Below are positions 36,199-44,796 of a stretch of DNA of 64,000 bases, one piece after another. The notes beneath the pieces are model-generated. The model did no database searches and was not told where the DNA came from. It saw nothing but the letters and a program-made list of their open reading frames with translations. The stretch's first letter is position 1; every line of letters starts with the position of its first letter. Both the position numbers and the translations under genes were made by a program. The DNA is from Agromyces albus (GTDB lineage: Bacteria > Actinomycetota > Actinomycetes > Actinomycetales > Microbacteriaceae). The stretch is taken from the NCBI RefSeq assembly GCF_004134825.1, contig NZ_SDPN01000009.1, positions 54,250 to 118,249 of the forward strand. Direction: 5' to 3'.

Positions 36199-38584
36199 CA
36201 CGACCGCCATTCGCCCGCCCCAGGATGCGCCGTATCGGGACGCTTCTCGCCGGGTCGACGAACGCGTAGCCGATCTGCTCAGTCGGATGACCTCTGGGGA
36301 GAAGGCCGCGCAGCTCGTCGCGCCGTTCGGGTCGATGGTCGACACCCACACACCACCCGAGGCTGGGTGGGGCGTGGTCGCGGCCGGCCTGTGCTCACTG
36401 CGGATGCCCCCGCGTGAGACAGCGCGACTTGCCAACGACTTGCAACGCAAGCATGTCGAGGACACTCGACTGGGCATTCCCGTCCTCTTCGCAGAGGAGG
36501 CGTTGGTGGGTTTCAAAGTCCGCGACGCGACAATGTTTCCGGAAGCCATCGCCCAAGCCACCACGTGGGATCCGCAGCTGATTGAGCGTATGGGTGCCGA
36601 AATCGGAACGCAGATGGCGGCCGTTGGTGCGCGTCAAGCACTGTCGCCCCTCGCCGATGTCGCCCAAGACCCGCGGTGGGGCCGGGTGAGCGAAACGTAC
36701 GGCGAGGAGCCGTATCTCGTCGGTCAAATCGCATCGGCCTTTGTCCGGGGCATCCAGGGAGCAGTGCCCGACAAACCCATCGTCGCCACGCTCAAGCACT
36801 TCGTCGGCTATGGCGCCAGCGACGGCGGCCGCAACACCGAAACAGCGAACATCGGCGAGCGGGCACTCCGCGAGGTGTACGGACGTCCCTTCGAGATGGC
36901 CATCCGTGAGGGTGGTGCTCGCGCCGTGATGCCCGCATACAACGACGTCGATGGGATCCCCGCGACGGGATCACGCGACCTGCTCACCGGGATGCTTCGA
37001 GAGGAGTATGGCTTCACCGGATTGGTCATCTCCGACCTGGAAGCAGTGCCCCAGCTGCACACGAAGCACGGCACCGCTGAGACTCTTCCCGCGGCCTACG
37101 CACAGGCGCTGAATGCGGGCGTCGATGTCGACCTTGCCAACAGCGACTCCTCAGACAAGATCCTTCAAGCTCTCCAAAACGGTCTACTGCCTGAGGAAAG
37201 TCTCGATCGTGCCGTCGCAAACGTGCTCAGGACCAAGTTCGAACTCGGCCTCTTCGAAAGCCCGTACGTCGACGTCGATTCGGTTCCGCAGACCCTCGAC
37301 TCAGAGCAGGCGCGCACCCTGGCGCAGGCCATCGCATCCGAATCGACTGTCCTCCTACAGAATCGGCCTGTCGGCGGCAAGCCGCTGCTGCCACTGTCAT
37401 CGAATCTCGCCTCGATCGCCGTCATCGGTCCGAACGCCGACCGCCCACTCGGGCAGCTCGGTCACTACAGCTACCACGTGCTCGACAGCATGACCCTCCA
37501 ATTCGCTGCAGCCAATGACCCGCAATCGCGGGCCGCGGACTCCGAAGGTCTCGCAGGCGCGGGCCCAGACGATGCGAAGCTGCTCGTGGAGTCGGTCCCG
37601 ATCGTGACGTTCCTCGAGGGCATCCGTGCCCGAGCAGGCGCCGGCGTGGATGTGCTTTACGCACCGGGCAGCCTCATCGCCAGTGACGACCGGTCGGGCT
37701 TCGAGGAGGCGGTGCGCGCAGCTCAGGCGGCTGAAGTCGCGATCGTCGTGGTCGGCGACCAGTCAGGTATCAACAGTCTTGGAACCGTCGGCGAGGGTCT
37801 AGACAGTGCCGACCTCACCCTGCCGGGAGTTCAGCGAGAGCTCGTCGAGGCAGTCGTTGCGACGGGAACGCCAACCATCGTCGTGCTCAGCCACGGCCGG
37901 CCTTACGCACTGCACTGGATGGCGGAGGCCGTCCCCGGGATCTTGACCACCTGGTTCGGTGGAGAGGAAGCGGGAAGTGCGGTGGCCTCGACGTTGTTCG
38001 GGGATACCAATCCTTCTGGCCGGCTTCCGATAGCGATGCTGGAGACAGCCGGCGCTGCTCCCGTGACGTATGGGCGGAGCCTCGAAGGGCCGGCATACGT
38101 CGACGGTTCCGTTCGTGCGCTCTATCCATTCGGTCACGGCCTCAGCTACACAACGTTCGCCTACACTGCCTTCGCCCTCGAGTCCGCCCAAGTACCGACA
38201 GACGGGGTGATTCGTCTCGCGTTCACCATCAAGAACACGGGCCGCCGTGCCGGCGATGAGGTCGTCCAGGTCTACGGGCGCGATGTCCACGGACGAACCG
38301 TCCGCCCGGCGCGCACGCTGCTAGCCTTCGCTCGCGTCTCCTTGGCAGCGGGCGAGGAGCGACGAGTCGCCGTGGAGGTTCCCACGAGTCTCTTTGCCTT
38401 GTGGGACAAGGGTGAAGGGTGGCTGGTCGAACCCGGCCTCGTGAAGCTGTTCATCGGTGCTTCATCGGCGGACACCCGTTTCCAGGCAGACGTGACCCTC
38501 ACCGGGGAACCCCACGGCGGCGAATCTGCCCGCCGCGCACTTTCGAGTCGTGTGACGTTCGAGGACAGCCTCCCCGAGTTGTGA
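36182..38584 (+). CDS. Three-domain GH3 beta-glucosidase/xylosidase (cytoplasmic)
   Basis: ATG 36182 follows AAAGGA at ~6 nt. 800 residues, no signal peptide. Domain 1 barrel: PVLFAEEALVGFK, SETYGEEPYLVG, VATLKHFVGYGASDGGRNTE, nucleophile Asp285 in VISDLEAV. Domain 2 alpha/beta sandwich: IAVIGPNADRPLGQLGHYSY, VAIVVVGDQSGINSLGTVGEG, WFGGEEAGSAVASTLFGDTNPSGRLPI. Domain 3 FnIII-like: ALYPFGHGLSYTTFAYTAFAL, NTGRRAGDEVVQVYGRD. This resembles actinobacterial beta-xylosidase/beta-glucosidase enzymes. Completes intracellular breakdown of imported oligosaccharides. Confidence 0.93.
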   Translation: MTTPADTTAIRPPQDAPYRDASRRVDERVADLLSRMTSGEKAAQLVAPFGSMVDTHTPPEAGWGVVAAGLCSLRMPPRETARLANDLQRKHVEDTRLGIPVLFAEEALVGFKVRDATMFPEAIAQATTWDPQLIERMGAEIGTQMAAVGARQALSPLADVAQDPRWGRVSETYGEEPYLVGQIASAFVRGIQGAVPDKPIVATLKHFVGYGASDGGRNTETANIGERALREVYGRPFEMAIREGGARAVMPAYNDVDGIPATGSRDLLTGMLREEYGFTGLVISDLEAVPQLHTKHGTAETLPAAYAQALNAGVDVDLANSDSSDKILQALQNGLLPEESLDRAVANVLRTKFELGLFESPYVDVDSVPQTLDSEQARTLAQAIASESTVLLQNRPVGGKPLLPLSSNLASIAVIGPNADRPLGQLGHYSYHVLDSMTLQFAAANDPQSRAADSEGLAGAGPDDAKLLVESVPIVTFLEGIRARAGAGVDVLYAPGSLIASDDRSGFEEAVRAAQAAEVAIVVVGDQSGINSLGTVGEGLDSADLTLPGVQRELVEAVVATGTPTIVVLSHGRPYALHWMAEAVPGILTTWFGGEEAGSAVASTLFGDTNPSGRLPIAMLETAGAAPVTYGRSLEGPAYVDGSVRALYPFGHGLSYTTFAYTAFALESAQVPTDGVIRLAFTIKNTGRRAGDEVVQVYGRDVHGRTVRPARTLLAFARVSLAAGEERRVAVEVPTSLFALWDKGEGWLVEPGLVKLFIGASSADTRFQADVTLTGEPHGGESARRALSSRVTFEDSLPEL

Positions 38585-38608
38585 GATCAAACGCACAGCC
38601 CAGGGCTC

Positions 38609-38856
38609 CATGACCGTGACCTGCGGCCGCCGCGAAGAATGGTCGACGCCGGAATTTGTGACTATCAAGTGACTACGAAAGCGGTTTTGCAATTGAAAGC
38701 CGCGGCTCCGTGGGAGGCGAAGGCCCTGATCAGGGCTGTGAATGTGTTCGCAGCAGCGATTGTGGACTGGTTCCTCATCACAGTGCCTCGCACGCAAGGG
38801 GCTGGCGCATTCGCGGTAGTACCGAAAAGCAGCCCTGATCAGGTGAATTTGCAGAG
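38609..38856. repeat. Right-end block of island 0, with arm-type repeat at 38658-38678
   Basis: Homologous to 45131-45374 and 51623-51869: ACCTGCGG...CCGCGAAG, GACGCCGGAATTTGTGACTA, GCGGTTTTGCAA, GAAAGCCGCGGCTCC, GGGCTGTGAATGTGTTCGCAG and TGATCAGG. Includes the tandem 11-mer pair GTGACTATCAA / GTGACTACGA. No coding frame is shared, so this is likely a recombination end (P-arm) rather than a gene. Confidence 0.75.
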
Positions 38857-38904
38857 AGCGGATGACGGGAATCGAACCCGCGCTATCAGCTTGGGAAGCT
38901 GAAG
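38857..38904. other. att-like partial tRNA-Gly(CCC) copy A
   Basis: 48 nt identical to 60343-60390, i.e. the discriminator base through the anticodon stem of the intact tRNA-Gly on the minus strand. The 5' half of the tRNA is absent, so this is an attachment-site duplication and not a tRNA gene. Confidence 0.85.
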
Positions 38905-39142
38905 TTGTCAAGTGGTGCTTCACAGCACTTCACAGCGCCTCACTTTCGCTGGAGTTCGCCGCTCCGTGAGTTCCCGTGAAGCCCAGGTGAGCTCCAATTT
39001 ATGGCGATTAAGCGGAGACCTCGGACCGCGCTCGGAGCTGCGGTTGTCTCCCAAAGCGAACCGTCAACATCACGCCTCGTCGCGGACCCCATCCTCCGCC
39101 ACATCGCCGCCTGACGACCACGACCGACCACTGAAGGATGCG

Positions 39143-39808
39143 CTAACGCTCGCGTAGCTCGGGGCTCTCGTCGGCGACCCGACGCTCCAAGCCCTCCAGC
39201 AGCAGCTCCAACCCGTAGTCGAACTCGTCCGCGAACGCGTAACCGCTATCGCCCAGCAGCTCGGCGCGCGAGCGCGCAATGTGCGGATACAGCTCCGCCG
39301 GCGCCGCCACCTTGACGGCGAATGCCTCCTCGGCGCCGTCCCCCGGTTCGAACGGCAGGCTCGTCTCGGTCAGCGCGAACCCGTACACGTAGGCGTCGAT
39401 CGCCGAGAACGCGTGTGTTGCGAGCGCGACGCTGAAGCCCTCGGTCATCAGCACGCCAAGCAGCCGGTCGTGGTGCTGCAGCAGCGCTGGGCCGGGGTTG
39501 GCGCGCACCATCATCCCGAGCGCCCACGGATGAGCGGTGAGCACCGACCGTGCCGATCGTGCCCGGCTGGTCAGCGCCTCCCGCCAGGTATCGCCGACCT
39601 CGGGCAGCTCGATCCTCTCGAATACCCAGTCGACGAGGTCGTCGAGCAGCGCCTCCTTGCTTGGGACGTGATGGTAGAGCGACATCGCCTCAACGCCGAG
39701 CACCTTCGCGACACTGCGCATGCTCACGGCGGCGACACCTGCGCGGTCGGCGACGGCGGCGGCCGCGGCAATGATCCTCTCCCTGCTCAGTGGTGTGCGC
39801 CGCGTCAT
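39143..39808 (-). CDS. TetR/AcrR family regulator
   Basis: ATG 39808 has AAGGA 7 nt upstream; an upstream GTG is less likely. 221 residues: HTH domain RERIIAAAAAVADRAGVAAVSMRSVAKVLGVEAMSLYHHVPSKEALLDDLVDWVFERIE, then a TetR_C-type ligand domain (RSARSVLTAHPWALGMM...AFSAIDAYVYGFALTE). Divergent from the DUF6326 gene, with two strong inverted repeats in the gap, so it probably represses both. Signal unknown. Confidence 0.9.
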   Translation of the reverse strand: MTRRTPLSRERIIAAAAAVADRAGVAAVSMRSVAKVLGVEAMSLYHHVPSKEALLDDLVDWVFERIELPEVGDTWREALTSRARSARSVLTAHPWALGMMVRANPGPALLQHHDRLLGVLMTEGFSVALATHAFSAIDAYVYGFALTETSLPFEPGDGAEEAFAVKVAAPAELYPHIARSRAELLGDSGYAFADEFDYGLELLLEGLERRVADESPELRER

Positions 39809-39825
39809 TTTCCCATCCTTGCGCA

Positions 39826-39873
39826 CTTACGCCCGTAAGGCTACGCTTGGGACCGGTCCTTACAACCGTAAGG
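39826..39873. promoter_or_regulatory. Two TetR operators between tetR and DUF6326 genes
   Basis: Site 1, CTTACGCCCGTAAG (39826-39839), and site 2, CCTTACAACCGTAAGG (39858-39873), share inverted half-sites CTTAC/GTAAG. Thirty-two base pairs (three helical turns) separate equivalent positions, allowing two dimers to bind the same face. Confidence 0.75.
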
Positions 39874-39908
39874 CCAGAATCTAACGAATCAAGCCAAGGA
39901 GCATTGTG

Positions 39909-40433
39909 ATGAGAACGCCTCAATCCCACACCGCACTACAGAATCCGCCGTCTCAGAGCACGCCGGAAGATCTGCGCATGCCCGTGCAGGCCAAGCTTGC
40001 GGCAGCCTGGACGAGCTTCATGTTCCTCGTCATCTACATCGACTACTTCCACCTCTACCAGCCTGGCGAAATCGACGAAATCCGGGGTGGCGACATCTTT
40101 GTGTTCGAAATCAGCGGGACATTGTTGACCATTTTCTTCGCGCTCATAGCGATCCCGACCCTGATGGTGCTGCTCTCCATGACGCTGCCCGCCCGTGTGA
40201 ACCGCGCCACGAACCTCGTAGTTGCATTGCTTTTCATCCCCATTTGCGTGTTCAACGCGGCAGGGGCGTCCTGGGACTGGGCCTTCTACTACGGCCTCAC
40301 TATCGCAGTCGAGGTGCTGATCCTGGCCTTCATCCTGCGCTCCGCCTGGACCTGGCCACGCGGCACCGCATCACCGGCGACCCTGGCAGCCAGCCTCGAC
40401 AGCGAGCCACTCCGCACGCCGCAGCAGGCGTGA
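39909..40433 (+). CDS. DUF6326 family membrane protein
   Basis: ATG 39909 follows AAGGAG at 7 nt. 174 residues with four helices: AAWTSFMFLVIYIDYFHLYQPG (with the characteristic DYFHLYQPGEID), LTIFFALIAIPTLMVLLSM, LVVALLFIPICVFNAAG and FYYGLTIAVEVLILAFIL. The DYFHLYQPG motif places it in DUF6326. Unknown function; a TetR regulator next door suggests an inducible membrane protein, perhaps for exporting or tolerating a toxic compound (inference). Confidence 0.82.
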   Translation: MRTPQSHTALQNPPSQSTPEDLRMPVQAKLAAAWTSFMFLVIYIDYFHLYQPGEIDEIRGGDIFVFEISGTLLTIFFALIAIPTLMVLLSMTLPARVNRATNLVVALLFIPICVFNAAGASWDWAFYYGLTIAVEVLILAFILRSAWTWPRGTASPATLAASLDSEPLRTPQQA

Positions 40434-40597
40434 CTGCCCGCCCAGCGCCCGAGCATCCTTCGCTCGCGCCATTCCTCGAATCTGGCCTGCGCGTTCTCGG
40501 CGTTCCAGGGCCGGGTGGCTGAGTCATTCAATAGCTGCGCCCCGTAGTGAACGATCTCGTCACGGTAGGCGGGATCGATCGCTAATGCGTGGCTCAC
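40434..40597 (-). pseudogene. Fragment of an unrecognised gene
   Basis: Minus-strand reading from GTG 40597: MSHALAIDPAYRDEIVHYGA ... RPWNAENAQARFEEWRERRM, which has normal protein composition. The frame runs on antisense into the DUF6326 gene without homology, so the C-terminus was probably lost when that module joined. I do not recognise the family. Confidence 0.35.
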
Positions 40598-40682
40598 GTG
40601 CCCCACGTGTCGCGGTATCCGGCGCTCGCTCGAGGCAGGCGCCCCGCGATCGCAACAGAAACCTGCGGGGCACGATTTGGGG

Positions 40683-40716
40683 AAAAAAAGACCCGCCCTC
40701 ACGTGGAGGAGCGGGT
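40683..40716 (-). terminator. U-tract rho-independent terminator after the NYN gene
   Basis: On the minus strand ACCCGC pairs with GCGGGT around a short inner stem (CTC/GAG), followed by C and seven T. A classical intrinsic terminator, rare in this GC-rich context. It lies ~135 bp past the NYN stop, so the 24-bp repeats are in the 3' UTR of that transcript. Confidence 0.8.
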
Positions 40717-40728
40717 TGGTAATACCTA

Positions 40729-40848
40729 CTCTAACACTCTCTTTACGTTTACCTCTAACACTCTCTTTACGTTTACCTCTAACACTTTCCTTGCGTTTGC
40801 CTCTAACACTTTCCTTGCATTTGGCTCTAACACTTTCCTTGCGTTTGC
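40729..40848. repeat. Five tandem 24-bp repeats
   Basis: Five units of exactly 24 bp beginning CTCTAACACT, continuing TCTTTACGTTTAC or TTCCTTGCGTTTGC. Units 1 and 2 are identical; 3 and 5 are identical; 4 differs at two sites. AT-rich relative to surroundings. They lie between the NYN stop codon and its terminator. 24 is a multiple of 3, but no frame has a real start, so coding is unlikely. Confidence 0.9.
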
Positions 40849-40852
40849 CGCG

Positions 40853-41578
40853 TCACCAGGTTGAAGGCTTTGCGATTCCGGCCACGGGATCTGGGAGCTG
40901 GCATTGCTTCAGGTCGACTGGGTTCAGTCTCCGCCACCAGTGCCGGCCGACTCCATCGGTGGGCAGGCCCTTCAGCGCTCCGGCTAGTTGTTTTGTCTGC
41001 GGGTTGATAAGTCCGACTGGCACGTGCTCTCGGGCGATGCGGATCGGTAGGGCCAGGTCTGAGTCGTTTGAAATCACGATCGCCGCATCGACGCGCCCCT
41101 GGAGAACGTCGGCGAGCAGGTGGGTTGCGACGTTCACGTCGGACCCTTTCTCCTCCCGCTTGCGGACTGTGGCGAACACATTGCCGGCAGCGTTGCGACG
41201 GATCCTGAGCCCTGCCGACCATGACAACAGAGCCTGTGGATCGCGAAGCGCCGAAGGCGCCTTCGTGCCTGCAGGCTCTACGGTCATCACGGATTCCTTG
41301 GCCCAAGACGTGTAATAGCCCTCTTCGATGACGTCTACAGAACCGTGCAGCTTGAGCGCTTTGAGGTAGAAGTCCTGTCGTTGAGTTTGCAACGGGTCGG
41401 CAGCGTCATTGACGCGGGCCGTGCAGTACACGACTCGATCAACCTGCGCCCCCTGCCACGAGGCATAGCGAGACGCGAGCGCGCGGAGGTCGATCCACTT
41501 CCAACCGGGCGAGCTGCCCAGGTGGCCCAGACCGCCGTAGTAGAGGTTGAACCCGTCGATGTAAACGCCAACACGCAT
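40853..41578 (-). CDS. NYN domain-containing protein (putative RNase)
   Basis: ATG 41578 is preceded by TACCGT at 7 nt, a leaderless promoter. 241 residues. The PIN-like NYN fold is clear: MRVGVYIDGFNLYYGG with first acidic Asp, VDRVVYCTARV, then GSDVNVATHLLADVLQGRVDAAIVISNDSDLALPIRIARE with the second cluster of acids (D-V-N-V, SNDSDL). Such proteins cut RNA with Mg2+. LabA-like NYN proteins occur in defense and regulatory loci. Divergent from the DUF2510 gene (127 bp apart) that leads to an endonuclease gene; a joint defense role is inference. The 3' UTR contains the 24-bp repeats. Confidence 0.85.
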   Translation of the reverse strand: MRVGVYIDGFNLYYGGLGHLGSSPGWKWIDLRALASRYASWQGAQVDRVVYCTARVNDAADPLQTQRQDFYLKALKLHGSVDVIEEGYYTSWAKESVMTVEPAGTKAPSALRDPQALLSWSAGLRIRRNAAGNVFATVRKREEKGSDVNVATHLLADVLQGRVDAAIVISNDSDLALPIRIAREHVPVGLINPQTKQLAGALKGLPTDGVGRHWWRRLNPVDLKQCQLPDPVAGIAKPSTW

Positions 41579-41705
41579 GACGGCCACGGTAGCGCAGCGT
41601 TCGGTGGTGGGCGCCCGGATCGGGCGCGTCCGTTTGAGGATCCCTGTGGCGAGAAGCCCGAACTGGGTTCTCCCGCGGTGACGGCCCGAGGCGCACACTG
41701 TGGAG

Positions 41706-42959
41706 ATGCCACAGTTGCCAGAGGTCTGGTACCCGGACCCGCACGATGACTCTCGCGAGCTCCACTTCGACGGTGTGCGATGATCGGGGCAAAGCCGCCC
41801 AGTTCAGACGGTTTCTGCTGAGGAGGCGTCGTCGTCGGATACTGCCCCACCACCTTCCACGACCGCTGAGACTCCGACCGCCACCGACGTCCCGGCTCCG
41901 GTCGCCGCTCCGACGGGCAGCTGGTGGGACGCGGCGATCGCATGGCTCAAGACGGACAAGAAGCCGACCTGGCTGAATCGTAGGAACGCCATCATCGCGG
42001 GAGCTGCGGTGCTCGTGGTGATTGCCGCCGCTGTCGGTGTTGGCCTGGTCCAGACGAGCATCGCTGAGCAGCAGGCCGCGGATGCAGCTGCGCAGGAGAG
42101 GGCCGACAGGCGCCAGGCAGAGCACGATGAGGCGGTGCGGAAGGGCGAAACTGCTCTCGCCGCTGGCGAACGGCGCCTCGAGGAGTCGGAGGACTACGCC
42201 GCCCCGGCCGATTACAAGGCCCTCGAGAAGGAGGTCGAGCTCCTGAAGCAGGCGCTGGCCGATGATGACCGCACGTCGATTACCGCCAAAGCGAAACAGG
42301 TGACCATGCGGGTTCGGGAGATCGGTCAGCGTCCGATCCCCTATGCGTTCTCCTACACCTGCCGCGACGGCGCCGGCAACAGCTACAGGTACGAGTCTTG
42401 GGAAGCATCGTGGGGCAGCACTGTCATCACTGTCTGCGATGCCAAACTAGGCCGCGGTGACACCTGGCCGGACGAGGCGATTGCCGCGGCACAAGCCGGC
42501 GGGATCGAACTGGACCGGCTCTACATCTACTACGGCATGTGCGCTGAGCCCGACTTTGGCTACTACGGCAACGGGCAGCTGCCGAATCTTTCCGAATCCC
42601 AGGCGGTCGAAGCGGCCGCGGTGCTCCTGCTCTGCCCGAACCATCCGGCGGCGGCGTCGGTGCAGGAAGCAATCTCCCGCGCAGGCGAGGCTGCGCAACG
42701 CCTGGCGGAGCTCGAGCAACGAAAGAAGGACGGCACCGCCTTCGGGCCCGGTCTTCACGTGATCGGCCAGCCAGTCCAACCCGGAACCTATGTCAGCGAG
42801 GGCAACTTCGAGGGCTGCTACTGGGAGCGAACAGATGCCGCCGGGGAGATCATCGACAACAACTTTGCGACGAACGCAGCCCGCATCGAGGTAACGATCG
42901 AGCCGGGCGACTACTCATTCACCAGCCAGCGGTGCGGGACCTTCTTGAAGGTCGGTTAA
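41706..42959 (+). pseudogene. DUF2510 membrane protein gene interrupted by in-frame TGA at the conserved Trp codon
   Basis: ATG 41706 opens MPQLPEVWYPDPHDDSRELH, a DUF2510 module whose consensus ends DG..W(T/S). Codon 26, where that Trp belongs, is TGA (41781-41783) instead of TGG; the same frame continues without a break (SGQSRPVQTVSAEE ...) to 42959. Beyond lie a Pro/Thr linker, a membrane helix (IIAGAAVLVVIAAAVGVGLV, ~residue 98), a coiled coil (~120-200) and a C-terminal domain (GLHVIGQPVQPGTYVSEGNF ... CGTFLKVG). Total 417 codons. Readthrough, re-initiation at GTG 42009 (316 aa) or true loss are possible. Confidence 0.8.
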
Positions 42960-42963
42960 GTCG

Positions 42964-43806
42964 GTGTTCTCATGGGAGATGGCCGAGGAGCTAGCAGTTG
43001 TGCACATGCGTGAGATCGGGTTCCTGGACGCCAGGAGGACGCCCGGAGGCGCGGATCGCGGGATTGACGTCATAGCGACCGGCGCGGCCGCGCAAGTGAA
43101 GCACATGAGTTCTCCGGTCGGCGGGCCGGACATTCAACGTGTCCGCGGGGCGGCATTCACGACGAGCCAGGTCTTGTTCTACTCGAGCTCCGGGTACACC
43201 GCCGCAGCACTCCGTGCCGCAGAGATTACCGACGTAGCGTTGTTCGCCTTCACCGTCGCCAATCACGTGACAGAAATGAACGATCTGGCACGACGCACAC
43301 GGGGCCACACGCTGGCCACCCAAGCGCTCGCCACAATCTACGGCGCCTGGCGTGCACTCTCGCTCCGTCAACGTTCATGGGTATGGGCGGTCCGCCGACG
43401 AGACGACGGGACGCTGCGACGAGGTAGCGGATCGGCGGTAGAACCCCAACGACTGAGGGCCGTACAACTTGCCCGGAACGTGCCGGCGAATCAGGCAGCG
43501 GAGGTGGTCGAGCAGGCGCGTCTCGCACTCATGGATATCGGCATGAAACTCGGCACCATCCGTCGAGGGATTAGGGATAAGTCTCCCGAGGAGCTTCGAG
43601 AGCTATTAACCGATGCCGAGGGGCACCTTGTGGCCTTTCAGCAGCAGCTCCTTGATCGGCTCGGCGATTCGCCCGAGCTTCGGAGGCTAGTCAACGAGGA
43701 GACGCGCAATTGGATAATCGAGGATCCTGAGGACTACGGCGGCCTGCCCGGCGACATCTGCTTTGCTCGAACCGGTCCGACGGCAGCGACGGGGAGCGTG
43801 GGCTAA
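42964..43806 (+). CDS. Mrr-like restriction endonuclease domain protein
   Basis: GTG 42964 is 4 nt after the preceding stop, so the two genes are one unit. 280 residues. Residues 1-90 match the Mrr_cat PD-(D/E)xK nuclease: EMAEELAVVHMREIGF, GGADRGIDVIATGAAAQVKH (Asp and QxK catalytic set) and QVLFYSSSGYTAAALRAAE. The middle and C-terminus (TLATQALATIYGAWRALSLRQRSW...LMDIGMKLGTIRRGIRD) are helical without recognised domain. It would cut modified or foreign DNA; no methylase is adjacent, fitting a Mrr-type modification-dependent enzyme (inference). Confidence 0.75.
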   Translation: MFSWEMAEELAVVHMREIGFLDARRTPGGADRGIDVIATGAAAQVKHMSSPVGGPDIQRVRGAAFTTSQVLFYSSSGYTAAALRAAEITDVALFAFTVANHVTEMNDLARRTRGHTLATQALATIYGAWRALSLRQRSWVWAVRRRDDGTLRRGSGSAVEPQRLRAVQLARNVPANQAAEVVEQARLALMDIGMKLGTIRRGIRDKSPEELRELLTDAEGHLVAFQQQLLDRLGDSPELRRLVNEETRNWIIEDPEDYGGLPGDICFARTGPTAATGSVG

Positions 43807-43849
43807 CGCTAGGGGAACTCGGCAAGCCCATCTGTCCGTAAGACGATCG

Positions 43850-43960
43850 TTCTCTGAGACAGCCGGCCCGGCCGTCGCCACCGCGGCGAGCCGGGCCTGT
43901 TGTTGTCTCAGATGAGCTGTACGCTCCGAATCTCAGAGACGGTGCCGTAACTGAGACGCC
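43850..43960. repeat. Cluster of GTCTC/GAGAC motifs, res-like
   Basis: TCTGAGAC (43855), TGTCTCAGATG (43904), TCTCAGAGAC (43932) and CTGAGAC (43951) recur in alternating orientation over ~100 bp between genes. The spacing resembles subsites of a serine-recombinase res region or a regulator operator; no recombinase gene is present in the window. Confidence 0.4.
43865..43897 (+). terminator. Hairpin terminator after the endonuclease gene
   Basis: GGCCCGGC pairs with GCCGGGCC with further pairing inside (GTCGCC/GGCGA), followed by TGTTGTTGT. Located ~60 bp after the endonuclease stop. Confidence 0.65.
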
Positions 43961-43985
43961 GACACTGACGTGTGACAAAGGATGC

Positions 43986-44417
43986 ATGATGGTCTTATCG
44001 GATTCCCCTGCTGAGTTGGGTCATGCACGACTGAGCGTTTCCAAGATCGCCGTGTCGTTGGTATTCGGTGTCCTCACGGGCGTCGTTGTCTACTACGTCA
44101 TCGCGGTAGTCGCGACGGCGCAAGTCGCTGGGCCCTTCACGGTCAATCCTTTGACCCTGTCGTTGATCGCTATCGTCGGCGCCCTCGTGGTCGCCATTGC
44201 GTGGCGCTGGCCCGTAGCAGGCCTGACGGCCGGCGTGGTCATCGTCCTCGTGGTCGCCGCCGTTGTGGCAGCGCGAATCGGATGGTCGGGGTCGGGTTCG
44301 GATTGGCTGGATCCGTTCAATGCGGTGGCCTTCGGCGCAGCGAGCGGCTACCCGGTGCTCGTCGGCGCCGTGATGGCCAGCGTGTCCGGGTTGAGACTGC
44401 GCTCACGGCCCGCGTAA
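43986..44417 (+). CDS. Membrane protein, four helices, unknown
   Basis: ATG 43986 or the next ATG (43989), with AAAGGA upstream. 143 residues with four hydrophobic helices: VSKIAVSLVFGVLTGVVVYYVIAVVA, PLTLSLIAIVGALVVAIAW, AGLTAGVVIVLVVAAVVAARIGW and YPVLVGAVMASVSGL. No family recognised. Follows the motif cluster. Confidence 0.6.
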   Translation: MMVLSDSPAELGHARLSVSKIAVSLVFGVLTGVVVYYVIAVVATAQVAGPFTVNPLTLSLIAIVGALVVAIAWRWPVAGLTAGVVIVLVVAAVVAARIGWSGSGSDWLDPFNAVAFGAASGYPVLVGAVMASVSGLRLRSRPA

Positions 44418-44476
44418 CACCGAGCCCCGGATCCGCAACATGGCCCCCGGTCGTCTTGGGCGATCGCGGGTTGCTT

Positions 44477-44796
44477 GCCCGTTGATGGTCGCTTCTGCTG
44501 AGTCAACTAGCGGGCGGGCGGTTCCCACCCGTCTGCCACTCCCTCCGAAGCGAGGAGGAAGCGTTCAAGTGTCTGCGCCCAATCCGGCTCGTGACCCCAG
44601 CCGCCGTCGAAGGCGTCATAGTCGTCGTCGAGCTCGACGAGTTCCTGAGCCCAGTCCGGGCCCTCGTGCCCGATGCTCGAGTGCGCCCAGCCGGCGAACT
44701 CGCGCGCTGACATCTGGCCTCGGAGCACGCACCTGACATAGCGGCGCGCTGAGAGCTGCAGGGCCCGGTCTTCGGTCATCTCGCTGACATCGATCC
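44477..44796. repeat. 320-bp duplicated block (other copy 16037-16356)
   Basis: About 95% identical to 16037-16356 by eye. Covers the last ~96 codons of the 113-aa gene and ~30 bp beyond its stop. Both ends of homology are abrupt, and the copies are 28.4 kb apart in the same orientation, so recombination between them would excise or duplicate everything between. Confidence 0.8.

Noticed and set aside
40729..40848. CRISPR array
   Set aside because: The 24-bp units are contiguous with no spacers and no cas genes nearby; they are a simple tandem repeat.
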